This document shows, piece after piece, positions 51,708-60,736 of a DNA stretch of 64,000 nucleotides. The first letter of the stretch is position 1. The number at the start of each line of letters is the position of its first letter. The stretch lies in contig NZ_WUTY02000001.1 of NCBI RefSeq assembly GCF_009828925.2, positions 5,176,492 through 5,240,491 of the forward strand, read 5' to 3'. This stretch comes from Methylicorpusculum oleiharenae (GTDB lineage: Bacteria; Pseudomonadota; Gammaproteobacteria; Methylococcales; Methylomonadaceae). The notes below the pieces were generated by a model that saw nothing but the letters and a program-made list of their open reading frames with translations, searched no databases and was not told the DNA's origin. Made by a program: the position numbers and the translations under genes.

Positions 51708-52562
51708 ATGAGCGCAATCATTATTGATGGCAAAAAAATCGCACTTGAAGTCAGAAAGAGCTGGAAAGAAAGAGTCGATCGACTCAAGCAACGCGGCATT
51801 CTGCCGGGACTTGCGGTCATCATCGTTGGCAACAATCCTGCATCACAAGTCTATGTTCGCAACAAAATAAAAGCCTGCCACGAGGTCGGCATTCATTCTG
51901 AACTGATTGACCTGCCGGAGGATGTCAGCGAAACGCAGTTATTGATGACAATAGAGAACTTAAACCAGACGCCAATTATCAATGGCATATTAGTTCAACT
52001 GCCTTTACCCAAACACATTGACGTCAATAAAGTGCTGGAAACCATCAGCGTTGAAAAAGATGTTGATGGCTTTCACCTTTATAATTTGGGCGCCTTGATG
52101 TCTGGTAATACCATTTTTCCACCCTGCACGCCCTTCGGCGTTCAATGCTTGCTCGAATATTCGAACATTCCCATTGAAGGGCAAAATGCGGTGATCGTTG
52201 GTCGCAGCAATATTGTTGGGAAACCGATGGCTATGATGCTTTTACAAAAAAATGCCACCGTGAGTATTTGCACCTCTAAAACCCGCGACCTTAAGCAGTT
52301 CACATCGCTGGCTGACATTCTGGTTGTAGCAACAGGAAAACCCAACCTGATTACATCGGACATGGTCAAACCGGGAGCTGCGGTGATTGATGTAGGGATT
52401 AACCGGCTTGAGGACGGTCGATTGGTCGGTGACGTAGATTTCGAAGGCGTCAAAAAGGTAGCCGGTTATATCACGCCTGTTCCAGGAGGCGTCGGTCCGA
52501 TGACCATTACGATGCTGGTAGCCAATACCGTAATTGCTGCAGAACAGGCCAACCAGGCCTGA
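51708..52562 (+). CDS. folD: Methylenetetrahydrofolate dehydrogenase/cyclohydrolase FolD
   Basis: FolD interconverts 5,10-methylene-, methenyl- and 10-formyl-tetrahydrofolate, central to one-carbon metabolism. The 284-aa enzyme has [29 protein letters not shown] with the catalytic Lys in the YVxxK motif, [13 protein letters not shown], the Rossmann stretch [14 protein letters not shown] and the C-terminal [15 protein letters not shown]. Complete. It is probably independent of the signalling cluster upstream. Confidence 0.98.
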   Translation: MSAIIIDGKKIALEVRKSWKERVDRLKQRGILPGLAVIIVGNNPASQVYVRNKIKACHEVGIHSELIDLPEDVSETQLLMTIENLNQTPIINGILVQLPLPKHIDVNKVLETISVEKDVDGFHLYNLGALMSGNTIFPPCTPFGVQCLLEYSNIPIEGQNAVIVGRSNIVGKPMAMMLLQKNATVSICTSKTRDLKQFTSLADILVVATGKPNLITSDMVKPGAAVIDVGINRLEDGRLVGDVDFEGVKKVAGYITPVPGGVGPMTITMLVANTVIAAEQANQA

Positions 52563-52592
52563 GTTGTATCTGCTAACCCTTCCCATTTTAGT

Positions 52593-52690
52593 GGTTGTAG
52601 GTGGTTGATTGAAAAGGCTTTTGCAACAGGGATGTTGCAGAGAGCTACAGGGACGTATTTTGCGTTCTTTGAAATCAAGCACCTACAACC
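52593..52690 (+). repeat. MITE-like element, family 2, copy B
   Basis: 98 bp, the better-preserved copy of the family seen at 6876-6972. The ends form strong inverted repeats: GGTTGTAGGTGGTTGATTG at the left and the complement GGTTGTAGGTGCTTGATTTC from the right. The interior hairpin TGCAACAGG.ATGTTGCA and the module CTACAGGGACGTATTTTGCG are shared with copy A. Confidence 0.8.
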
Positions 52691-52729
52691 TTAATTCAAA
52701 GCGAGCGCGTAGTTACCCTCAGTTTTATA

Positions 52730-52948
52730 TTACTTTAAGTACGAGAACAGATGAATCGCAAGACTGATTAAAATACTGACCACAATCATGGATGTGACCG
52801 GTATAAATACCCCTTTATTTTCCTCCTCTATTCTGATATCCCCGGGCAAGTGACCAAACCAGCTGATTAATCCCGGGGCATAACTGACCACAAGCCCAAA
52901 AATCATTAATATTCCACCCACCAGTATTAATATCTTGCCGATTGACAT
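52730..52948 (-). CDS. DUF2905 small membrane protein
   Basis: 72 residues from the ATG at 52948, which follows GAGGAGG. Two hydrophobic helices flank the conserved loop FGHLPGDIRIE, the family signature of DUF2905 proteins, which are widespread and uncharacterised. It follows the cyclic-nucleotide-binding gene by 20 bp on the same strand, forming a two-gene unit. Confidence 0.88.
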   Translation of the reverse strand: MSIGKILILVGGILMIFGLVVSYAPGLISWFGHLPGDIRIEEENKGVFIPVTSMIVVSILISLAIHLFSYLK

Positions 52949-52968
52949 AACGCCCTCCTCTAAAGGTT

Positions 52969-53442
52969 TCACAGTAAGTGCTGGTCTATCCCATGCGCTT
53001 TAAGTCCCCACGCCAGCAAATTTTCAACACGCTGATTGGCACGGTTAATCCTTTCTATAAAAATCGCAAACAGCTGTTTATAAAATTTATATCCGGGTTC
53101 AGGATTCTTTTCGAAGTAGGCATTTAACATCCTGCCATTGACTTCAATCGCATGCCCGCCTGTCAGGGCAGTCACTGTCGCGATTCTGGGCAGAAATTCA
53201 AGCAAACATATTTCACCAAAAATATCGCCCGGATTTAAATCGCAAAAGCCCGACTGTATCCGTTTTTCATCGATCGCTATATACCCAGAAACCCTGAGAC
53301 TGCCCTCTTCGACCAAAAATAAGGATTGACCGATCTCACCTTCTTTAACAATAAGTTGCTGTTCATAAAAAGGAAATCGTCGCCAGGCAAGGCCTTCTTC
53401 AAAATCCGGATCAACAATTATTTCATGCAGAATATTGCTCAT
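52969..53442 (-). CDS. Stand-alone cyclic-nucleotide-binding domain protein
   Basis: 157 aa consisting of one cNMP-binding beta-roll (about 25-140) with QLIVKEGEIGQSLFLVEEGSLRV and a phosphate cassette FGEICLLEFLPRIATV, which keeps Glu and Arg. There is no helix-turn-helix, so it is not a transcription factor. The C-terminal helix is short. It may sense cAMP or cGMP, or be a degenerate structural relative. It lies within 9 kb of the cyclase and of the CRP-like gene. Confidence 0.85.
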   Translation of the reverse strand: MSNILHEIIVDPDFEEGLAWRRFPFYEQQLIVKEGEIGQSLFLVEEGSLRVSGYIAIDEKRIQSGFCDLNPGDIFGEICLLEFLPRIATVTALTGGHAIEVNGRMLNAYFEKNPEPGYKFYKQLFAIFIERINRANQRVENLLAWGLKAHGIDQHLL

Positions 53443-54203
53443 TAACCTTATCCATTGGGTGCCGTTTGAAGAGGAGCATTGATCGATTTGTACAAAACCA
53501 GCCGGTTATCTTAAAAAATCCGCGATCTCAACTGCTCGCCAGGATCTTTAATTAAGCACTGATGGATTTTGCATTTTTCAGTTAAAGTTTACTGCACAAA
53601 TAATCGTTTTGAATTAAACTCAAGCTTAATTAAAAATATATTAGAACATTTCGGATTCTAGTTTAAGTCATAAGAACTTTTTATAATTACTTTAATTTTA
53701 ATCGTTTTTGGAGCCTATTTGTTCGTAATTATCCAGGCATCTTCTATCGACTGGGTAATAAAAGGGCTTGATCTGATTCTGTTTTTCAATGAAGATACAG
53801 TCGTAAGCGAATGAAAAATGGTCAACATCGTAAATTTGCTTTGATTCTGAAAAAAGGACTTTAAACAGTTACCCGCTCTTACTTAAAGAATCCTAAATTT
53901 CAACATATTCTATTTAGTGCATTAAAGACGTTTTTATTCTGAAAAACTCCAAAGTCATCAACATCATCATTCAAGAACTGAATGAATTAGCCTTAGACGG
54001 ATTGAGGCGTTATGTTTTGTATGGTTACTTAAAATAATAAAAAAAGATGGCTGCTTTTCAAATAAGCAAACTCGAGCCAAACACCCCCACCGACAAATCG
54101 GTTAATTAATAACGCCAAATCAACAATATCCAATCGAGCGCAGGTTTTTTATTTTTTAAAGTGATTATTTATTGATACAAACACATCCAACGGAGCTTTT
54201 ACG
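53443..54203. other. Intergenic region upstream of the PEPCK candidate
   Basis: 761 bp, AT-rich. A short non-ATG frame at 53921-54037 reads somewhat protein-like but has no start codon or ribosome-binding site. A CGGAG site precedes the downstream gene. No repeat, hairpin or RNA that I can support. Confidence 0.4.
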
Positions 54204-57200
54204 ATGAACACGTTAACAACACCTCAGCAAGATGACGCAACCAGACAAAAGCGGTTTGAAGAGGTGCAACATATCAATTTGCAACTCGCTGCGCTGGGCC
54301 AGCCCATTTGTGAAGCTGAAAATGATCAACAAACCCTTAAAATCGCCGACAGTCTGCTTAAAAATTATTTGCAGCAACGGCGCTTGCTTGCCAAGTACCG
54401 CTGTCCTGCCGATCAGCGCATTCAGGACTATTTAAACAGTTATCTGAAAGATAACGGTGTTGAGCTTAACGTTAAGCTACCCGGAGAGTCGTTTATACTC
54501 GAACACAAGGGTATAGCACGGGAGCTTTCGGTACCCTATCAGCAAAATGAATTCCATTCGGCCTATGTTGATTCTTACCGCATGGCCCAAGGCGTTCTGC
54601 ATAATCCGCAGAACGACAGACGGACCACAAAAGGTGTATTTCATATTGTCGAAGGCGGTCTTCCTGTTCCGGCTGACAAAAAAGAAGTGCCTATCGAAGC
54701 TTACGCCGGCATTTTGCAAGCCGCATTAAATCCACCCGATGATCTTTTGGCACTGCCTTTTACCAGTGCACAGGATAATCCGGCAAAGGTTTGGGTATCC
54801 TTGCTGTTAAGACCCATCGTAAGACCTAAAATATCTGAAAGCAAGCCAGAACAATCGATGGAAGTGCGCTTTTTTGCGCCGGGCGGTTTGGTTGCTAATC
54901 TGGATTTTGTCGAATCGATTTTTGGCAATGGTGGAGACCCCTATTTGCCGCATAACGACGCCGCGTTGGATATCAATCACTGGACCGGCACAACCGGCTG
55001 CATTATCTTGGCACCGCATTTAGTTCGTCTGAAAAAGAAAGAGGTCGGTCTTCCTCATTATGATCAGGCAACAGACCGTCAGCGTAAAGAGGGCATGTGC
55101 TGGAAAAGTGATGATGAATTGTATAACGACGGCACACCCTTTAAATTGGTTTGCAGGGACATACGAGGCGTTATCGTAACCATCATTGCAGACAATTATT
55201 TCGGTTACAGCAAAAAAGAAAACAAATCGCAAATCAGCTACTCAGCCAACCTGCGGGGTGACTGTGAAGAAGAACACTCCGGTGGTGCTTTGGCTTTTTC
55301 ACAGGTCAATTTAGGGGAAACCTATTTACCGCTAAGTACTGATTTTGACCCGGACTATTCGTTCGAAAATGTTTATGCCAAATTGGCCGCTGTCATTGAT
55401 TTGAAGCCCGAGGGGTATGCCATAGACAAAACACATCCTGAAATCATTTATGTACCTGAAAACGCACAGGTTAATATTCAGGAACAAAAGATCAACTGGG
55501 AAAAAAATGGTCAACAACAGGCGATCAAACTGCTGGTCGACCATTACTATGTGTATCCCAATGGCTTCAAAATCCATATGGAGCGCCACCCGCACGCGCC
55601 CAGCTGGCGATTGATCGGTACCCAGCCGGAAGGCACATTCTGCCATAAACCGTCTACTGTATCGGGTGGAGGAAAATCGGAAATATCCAAGTCCATTGCA
55701 GGTGCCATCATTTCAGGTGCCATTTTTGTCGATGACTTTGATAAAGATATGGATTTTGTGGCCCGTATTTTCGAGCGCGATTACTCCGGCCGTTTTCGTG
55801 ACCCTGCCAAACAAGGGCAGGACCAACGGAGTTTATTAAGCAATAAACGCACACTCGGCTCAGTGATAAAACTACTGACGCCTTCGGTCTCTGACTATAA
55901 CGACGAATACAACCATTGGCTGGAAGCAATACCTCAACACATTCTCGCCCTGGTATTGATGATCAAACGATTCTATAAAGAGGAATGGGGACAAAATTGG
56001 CGAGAACATTTTTCGGTTGACTTGGTCAACAGTTATCCTGGAAACGAACTCAAATTTCATGGCCGCAAGCTGGTTGCCAGTTATTTGCGCGTCGGTTTTG
56101 ATGCCAAAGGTGCATGGCGCGTATTTAAGCTGCGTCAGGACTTTATGGCTTCAGAGAAGGTTCAACTGGAAGATGACATAACCGCGTCGACCGTGGTTAG
56201 GTCGGATTCCCTATGCGGCCTTAATCCCGCTTACACTAATCCAAGCATCAAGCTCGTAGAAAACTGTGAACAAAGCTTTTTTCAACGCCCGGATGATGCG
56301 GTTCATCGGGGCACCGATTTACAAACTGAATTAGATTTGTCCGGAACCAACAACTTCATTTCAAATTTCCAACCCTTAACGCCTGAAGACGCTCAAGAGC
56401 TGATCGAAGATGTCATTCATTTTGAAGAATTCAGCGCACCTATGCAGAAAGTGATTTTACGGGCTGCACAGGGTAAAGAAGGTGAATTTTTTGTTTCATC
56501 CGCTCATCCAAGAATTGTCGATGGCAAGCCAAGCTTGAACGTTCGCTATTTACAGCTCCGTCCGGATCTGGCAAATCCTCTGATGCGTTATCTCGCAGAA
56601 ATGTCGACCCGCCTTTCCAGAAAGTTGAACATAGATCAACCGGTTTATTTTCCGGTCAACTCGGTTCTGGCAGGACGCAGGAACAATCCACAGGAAATTG
56701 CAGCCGGTATCAGACCTTTAGCCGTTTACAACCCGATTCATTATCAGGAATTGCCTGAGTTGTTCATGGATTACATCTGCAGCTTAACCGGAAAATCCCC
56801 GTCAACAACCGGAGCAGGTTCTGAGGGCGCATTAACCAAAGGTCCTTTTAACGCACTGAGCGCGACATCGGATCTTAACACGGCACTGGTCTCAATGATC
56901 TTGTGTGACTACGCAGGCTTTTCAACCAGCGCCGGTTACATTGGTTCGCAGCGCCGTATCGATCATGACATTAGTTTGTTAATTCCTGAACTTTGGTCAC
57001 GTTTAACAGTTGAGGAACGCGATCCCCGTTACTTGATCGAGCACGGCCATCTGGAAAAAATGGAAGACTTTGAGCATCAAGGCCGCACCGTTTATGCCAG
57101 TCGGTTGGGTTATCGCATCACCGAGCGTTTTGTGCATACCAATTTCGGTAAAATATTCGACTACCCTAGTGCTGTTTTCGATGAGGCGATGCTGAAACCT

Positions 57201-57668
57201 GAAACCCAGGATCTTGATGCTTTCGTAGACGGCATTGACAATATTTACGAAGCGCAACAACGGGTCGCACAGATGTATATTGAGGATGGTACCGTCGAAG
57301 ACGCGTGCCCACCTTTAAAAGCGCTTATCTATATCATGGCGGAAGGCCAATATGAAGGAAAAGCGATTGATGACCCGGCTATCCGTAGCATGTTTACCCG
57401 CGACTACCTTTTAGCCAGTGATTGGTATCAGGAACGACTGGAAATCAAGCAACAGCGTGACAAGCAGTTATGGCAAAGACACTGCGACTATATCAAATTC
57501 AGATTGGGCGAGATCGAACCAGGTGATACGGTTATACAAGAGCAATTAACCGAAAAACTGAATACAGCTGAACGCATGCTTTCAGCTTTGAATGATTCAA
57601 ACTATACGCAGACTTTGATCGGCACGTTGGGTACCGATTGGGTTCACCGCAAGGCGCTTAATAGTTAG
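54204..57668 (+). CDS. Candidate PPi-type phosphoenolpyruvate carboxykinase
   Basis: A large soluble 1154-aa protein without signal peptide or membrane segments. Around 487-493 it has a P-loop-like SGGGKSE, and 22 residues later VDDFD (from 509), the spacing and wording of the kinase-1/kinase-2 pair of PEP carboxykinases. Upstream stretches such as QISYSANLRGDCEEEHSGGALAF look like a conserved active-site region. The size matches the PPi-dependent PEPCKs (about 1100-1200 aa) described in Entamoeba and propionibacteria, which interconvert oxaloacetate plus PPi with PEP, CO2 and phosphate. I recognise this by recollection of the family, not by a search; an uncharacterised large protein is the alternative. 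Monocistronic. Confidence 0.55.
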   Translation: MNTLTTPQQDDATRQKRFEEVQHINLQLAALGQPICEAENDQQTLKIADSLLKNYLQQRRLLAKYRCPADQRIQDYLNSYLKDNGVELNVKLPGESFILEHKGIARELSVPYQQNEFHSAYVDSYRMAQGVLHNPQNDRRTTKGVFHIVEGGLPVPADKKEVPIEAYAGILQAALNPPDDLLALPFTSAQDNPAKVWVSLLLRPIVRPKISESKPEQSMEVRFFAPGGLVANLDFVESIFGNGGDPYLPHNDAALDINHWTGTTGCIILAPHLVRLKKKEVGLPHYDQATDRQRKEGMCWKSDDELYNDGTPFKLVCRDIRGVIVTIIADNYFGYSKKENKSQISYSANLRGDCEEEHSGGALAFSQVNLGETYLPLSTDFDPDYSFENVYAKLAAVIDLKPEGYAIDKTHPEIIYVPENAQVNIQEQKINWEKNGQQQAIKLLVDHYYVYPNGFKIHMERHPHAPSWRLIGTQPEGTFCHKPSTVSGGGKSEISKSIAGAIISGAIFVDDFDKDMDFVARIFERDYSGRFRDPAKQGQDQRSLLSNKRTLGSVIKLLTPSVSDYNDEYNHWLEAIPQHILALVLMIKRFYKEEWGQNWREHFSVDLVNSYPGNELKFHGRKLVASYLRVGFDAKGAWRVFKLRQDFMASEKVQLEDDITASTVVRSDSLCGLNPAYTNPSIKLVENCEQSFFQRPDDAVHRGTDLQTELDLSGTNNFISNFQPLTPEDAQELIEDVIHFEEFSAPMQKVILRAAQGKEGEFFVSSAHPRIVDGKPSLNVRYLQLRPDLANPLMRYLAEMSTRLSRKLNIDQPVYFPVNSVLAGRRNNPQEIAAGIRPLAVYNPIHYQELPELFMDYICSLTGKSPSTTGAGSEGALTKGPFNALSATSDLNTALVSMILCDYAGFSTSAGYIGSQRRIDHDISLLIPELWSRLTVEERDPRYLIEHGHLEKMEDFEHQGRTVYASRLGYRITERFVHTNFGKIFDYPSAVFDEAMLKPETQDLDAFVDGIDNIYEAQQRVAQMYIEDGTVEDACPPLKALIYIMAEGQYEGKAIDDPAIRSMFTRDYLLASDWYQERLEIKQQRDKQLWQRHCDYIKFRLGEIEPGDTVIQEQLTEKLNTAERMLSALNDSNYTQTLIGTLGTDWVHRKALNS

Positions 57669-57685
57669 ATAAACCGATGCTGTTT

Positions 57686-57718
57686 AGGAAGCGCACCTTA
57701 AAAAAGGGTGCGCTTCCT
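57686..57718. terminator. Strong hairpin between the convergent PEPCK candidate and symporter genes
   Basis: AGGAAGCGCACC / GGTGCGCTTCCT, a perfect 12-bp stem with a 9-nt A-rich loop, 17 bp after the stop. It lacks a long U-tract but lies in a short convergent gap, fitting a bidirectional terminator. Confidence 0.65.
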
Positions 57719-57738
57719 GACTTGGCGAGGGGTAAAAC

Positions 57739-59139
57739 TCAACGCTGACAAAAAGCAGCTCTTCTTTCAATCACACACTTTTCATAGCAAGCCAAAAGGA
57801 CATAACTGAAAATGGCAGCTCCCAGCGACCATAAATAAGGCGTCTGTAGCTCAAGCCAGTAATTGCCTGCCAGCCACATTACCAATCCTGAAATAAGCCC
57901 CGCACCGGCACTCAAACTCCCGCCAAATCGGGTAAAAAGACCAAACACAACGACGGTTATCACGCCCGCACTGCCAAAGGCGGACGCTTCTTCAACCAGG
58001 GTATAGACCCGTCCGGCATGCAACGCCAAACCATAAGCAATAAAACCGCAAACCATGACAGCAGCTCTGGCAATCAGCACCTTACTCCGCTCATCCGGAT
58101 GCCCCAAAACCGGCACGATCAGGTTGTGAGAAATTAATGCAGAAGCGGCCAGTAATGCGCTATCCACAGTGGATAAAATTGCCGATATCAGCGCCCCGGC
58201 AAAAATCACATAGAGAAAAGAATTAAGATAGGTTTGCGCCAATTGCGGCAATATTTGCTCAGGATGACTTAGATTAGGCAGCAGTCCGTAACCGAGCAAA
58301 CCCGTTGTTACCGGAATCAAACCCACAGCGAGATAAAGCAATCCGCCCCCCACACAGGCTCTCCGTGCGATTTCGGGTGAACGGCTGGCCAGGACGCGAG
58401 ACACCAATTCTTGTGACATTAACGAACCACAGACCGGTATCGCCCAGAGTTCAACGGTATCCAGCCAGGAACTCGAAGAACTTTCATTAAAAAATCGCAA
58501 ACGTTCGGGTTCAATTTTACTGATGGCAGCTTGCCAACCACCATTGGCTTCAACGACTAACACCAGTAAAATCATTAAACCGATGATCAATGCCACACCT
58601 TGCACGGCATCGGTAATCACATCAGCCAGTAAACCGCCGTAAAGTGTATAGATAATCACAACGGCGGCGGCGCAACTGATCGCCAATTCGACCTGAAAAC
58701 CGCCCGTCGACGACAAGACCTGCCCGAAAGCTCTGATCTGGGCCGCCGCCCACATAATCGTCCCGGGCACCATCATTAAAACGGCTAATCGTTCTATGTT
58801 GACCGAATAGCGTTGTTTGAATAAATCGGCTAATGTCGTCATTTGCCTTCGCCATAGGGGTATTGAAAACAATAAACCCATGACCACCAGGCAAAGAGAA
58901 TAGCCGAAAGGATCAATGGTGGCGCCAGACAGACCTTTCTCATAAACGGCACCCGCTGCACCGATACAGGTTTCTGCACCGAACCAGGTCGCAAAAACGC
59001 TTAAAGTGGCAAGGCCGGTTCCAAGACTTCTTCCTGCCAGCAAATAGTCTTCTTCGTTGTTGATCTTTTTAGAAACAACGATTCCGATCACTAACTGGAT
59101 CAGTATGTAAACAATAATGCCCAGCAGAACCCAATTCAC
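57739..59139 (-). CDS. Sodium:solute symporter family protein
   Basis: A 466-aa membrane protein with about 13 hydrophobic helices, of the SSS (LeuT-fold) family. Features: NNEEDYLLAGRSLGTGLATLSVFATWFGAET near the N-terminus, then DPFGYSLCLVVMGLLFSIPLW, GGLLADVITDAVQGVALI and ALISAILSTVDSALLAASALISHN, which contains the conserved Ser/Asp sodium region. The substrate cannot be told; relatives carry proline, pantothenate, sugars or monocarboxylates. It is a single gene with a MITE-like element upstream. Confidence 0.88.
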   Translation of the reverse strand: MNWVLLGIIVYILIQLVIGIVVSKKINNEEDYLLAGRSLGTGLATLSVFATWFGAETCIGAAGAVYEKGLSGATIDPFGYSLCLVVMGLLFSIPLWRRQMTTLADLFKQRYSVNIERLAVLMMVPGTIMWAAAQIRAFGQVLSSTGGFQVELAISCAAAVVIIYTLYGGLLADVITDAVQGVALIIGLMILLVLVVEANGGWQAAISKIEPERLRFFNESSSSSWLDTVELWAIPVCGSLMSQELVSRVLASRSPEIARRACVGGGLLYLAVGLIPVTTGLLGYGLLPNLSHPEQILPQLAQTYLNSFLYVIFAGALISAILSTVDSALLAASALISHNLIVPVLGHPDERSKVLIARAAVMVCGFIAYGLALHAGRVYTLVEEASAFGSAGVITVVVFGLFTRFGGSLSAGAGLISGLVMWLAGNYWLELQTPYLWSLGAAIFSYVLLACYEKCVIERRAAFCQR

Positions 59140-59486
59140 ATTCAGTCGAGACCCCTTACGCCTTTTATACCCATCGTAAATCGAAATTCGGCACCGGGGT
59201 GCCCATCAAAGGACGCCGTAAATACATCCCTGTAGGCTCTATGCGAGCTTCCATGCTGGCAAAGTCTTTGCCGAATACCCCGTTGCCTCCTTAGGCACTG
59301 CCGAAATTTGAAGTGCGAAAGGTATATACTGAAAAATCGTTCGATTTTGTTAACGGTACGGTATGCGCCTGTGTCGAGGCCCCAGTAAAGCCGTGCCCAG
59401 GGCTTGAAGGCGGCATACATGCTGACGACAGTCCTGCTCTTTTAGAAACCAGACGTTTTTCGATCCAATAGGCGTCACTGTTTTTG
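59140..59486. other. Intergenic region nadA/symporter
   Basis: 347 bp between nadA and the downstream symporter, both leftward. The MITE-like copy 59166-59326 fills almost half, placed directly upstream of the symporter start, where it may supply or disturb promoter sequence. Open frames through it are not genes. Confidence 0.5.
59166..59326 (-). repeat. MITE-like element, family 1, copy 3 (with 24-bp internal expansion)
   Basis: 161 bp, inverted relative to copies 1 and 2, with intact TATACC/GGTATA tips. It differs by about 24 extra bases in the middle (reading GAAGCTCGCATAGAGCC on the minus strand), followed by TACAGGGATGTATTTACGGC. That last module is the same one carried by family 2 elements. 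Confidence 0.85.
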
Positions 59487-60584
59487 TTAATGAATCGACA
59501 GCATATTGTCCAGCGCTTTCCGGGCTAAAACAGCTTCTTTCTCAGGCACTTGTATCCGGTTAACCACATGACCTGCCGCGAGGTTTTCCATTACCCAGGC
59601 CAAATGCTGAGGATCCGTTCTAAACATCGTCGAGCACATACAAACGGTGGGCGACATGAAATGAACATTTTTGCCCTGATCTTTGGTCAATTCGTTCAAT
59701 CGATTGACCAAATTAAGCTCCGTACCGACCAGCCAGCGGGTACCCGGTTCGGCGTCTGCCACCACTTTTAGGATGTACTCCGTTGAACCCACATAGTCCG
59801 ATTTTTCGCACACTTCGAAACTGGCTTCGGGATGCGAGATGACTTTAGTTTCCGGGTATCGCTCCAGAAAGCGGTCAATGTGTTCGGGCTTGAACATTTG
59901 ATGCACTGAACAAAAACCCTTCCAGAGAATGATTTTGGCTTGCCTGATCTGCGCTTCAGTCAATCCGCCCAAAGGCTGTTCAAAATCCCAGGTCACCATT
60001 TCATCCAGAGGAATACCCATGCGATAGCCGGTATTACGCCCTAAATGCTGATCTGGAAAAAACAACACTTTTTCGCGTCTTGAAAAACTCCATTCCAGAA
60101 CTTTTTGCGTATTCGATGACGTACAGACAATACCGCCATGGTCTCCGCAAAAGGCTTTTAAATCTGCCGCCGAATTGATGTAGGTGACGGGGGTCACCGT
60201 TTCATCAGGATCCAATAAGTCCGAAAGCTCTTGCCAGCATTTGTTCACTTTAATGACATTGGCCATATCGGCCATCGAACAACCGGCAGCCATATCAGGC
60301 AAGATGGCGATTTGCTCGGGCCGAGACAAAATATCGGCAACTTCAGCCATAAAATGAACGCCGCAAAATACGATATATTCGGCTTCCGAAGCCGCTGCGT
60401 TCCGGGAGAGCTTTAATGAATCACCCGAAAAGTCGGCATGTTTAAATACCTCATTCCGCTGATAATGATGCCCCAGAATCACACAACGAGCGCCTAGTTT
60501 TTGCTTAGCGGCAACAATACGCGCGTCGCACTCATCATCATCTAGTAAGGCATAATTTTGGATGGGTAAAGCAGTGGATATCAT
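59487..60584 (-). CDS. nadA: Quinolinate synthase A
   Basis: NadA condenses iminoaspartate with dihydroxyacetone phosphate to quinolinate, using an oxygen-sensitive [4Fe-4S] cluster. The 365-aa sequence shows ILGHHYQRNEVFKHADFSGDSLKLSR, the first cluster cysteine region FCGVHFMAEVA, CSMADMANV, CTSSNTQKVLEWSF, GFCSVHQMF and CMCSTMFRTDPQHLAW. It matches the family in length and order. Its leader carries overlapping inverted repeats next to the ribosome-binding site (60592-60632). nadB and nadC are not in the window. Confidence 0.97.
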   Translation of the reverse strand: MISTALPIQNYALLDDDECDARIVAAKQKLGARCVILGHHYQRNEVFKHADFSGDSLKLSRNAAASEAEYIVFCGVHFMAEVADILSRPEQIAILPDMAAGCSMADMANVIKVNKCWQELSDLLDPDETVTPVTYINSAADLKAFCGDHGGIVCTSSNTQKVLEWSFSRREKVLFFPDQHLGRNTGYRMGIPLDEMVTWDFEQPLGGLTEAQIRQAKIILWKGFCSVHQMFKPEHIDRFLERYPETKVISHPEASFEVCEKSDYVGSTEYILKVVADAEPGTRWLVGTELNLVNRLNELTKDQGKNVHFMSPTVCMCSTMFRTDPQHLAWVMENLAAGHVVNRIQVPEKEAVLARKALDNMLSIH

Positions 60585-60591
60585 ATTTTGA

Positions 60592-60632
60592 ACCTAAATC
60601 ATAGGTAAGGTTTACGTTTAAACACCTTACCT
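60592..60632 (-). promoter_or_regulatory. Overlapping hairpins in the nadA leader (possible RNA switch or operator)
   Basis: In transcript order: AGGTAAGG, 14 nt, CCTTACCT (8-bp stem), and then ACCTA-TGATT-TAGGT (5-bp stem) whose 5' arm reuses the ACCT of the first stem. The TAGG of the second stem's 3' arm is the only Shine-Dalgarno-like sequence, 7-11 nt before the ATG. The two stems exclude each other. A DNA-binding regulator site would explain the symmetry equally well. Confidence 0.4.
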
Positions 60633-60736
60633 GTTATTGAACTGTATTGTTTTGGATGCTGTTTAAAAGCTAATACCCGAAACAGACTGTACAAATATCA
60701 GCATAACTCAAAAGCGGGAGTGTTACCCATGATCCT

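Noticed and set aside
53921-54037. 38-codon frame ending LRRYVLYGYLK before the PEPCK candidate
   Set aside because: No ATG, GTG or TTG start and no ribosome-binding site; possibly a gene remnant but unsupported.
59142-59420. 92-codon minus-strand frame through copy 3 of the family 1 element
   Set aside because: Same repeat-derived translation as at 16.4 kb; not a gene.
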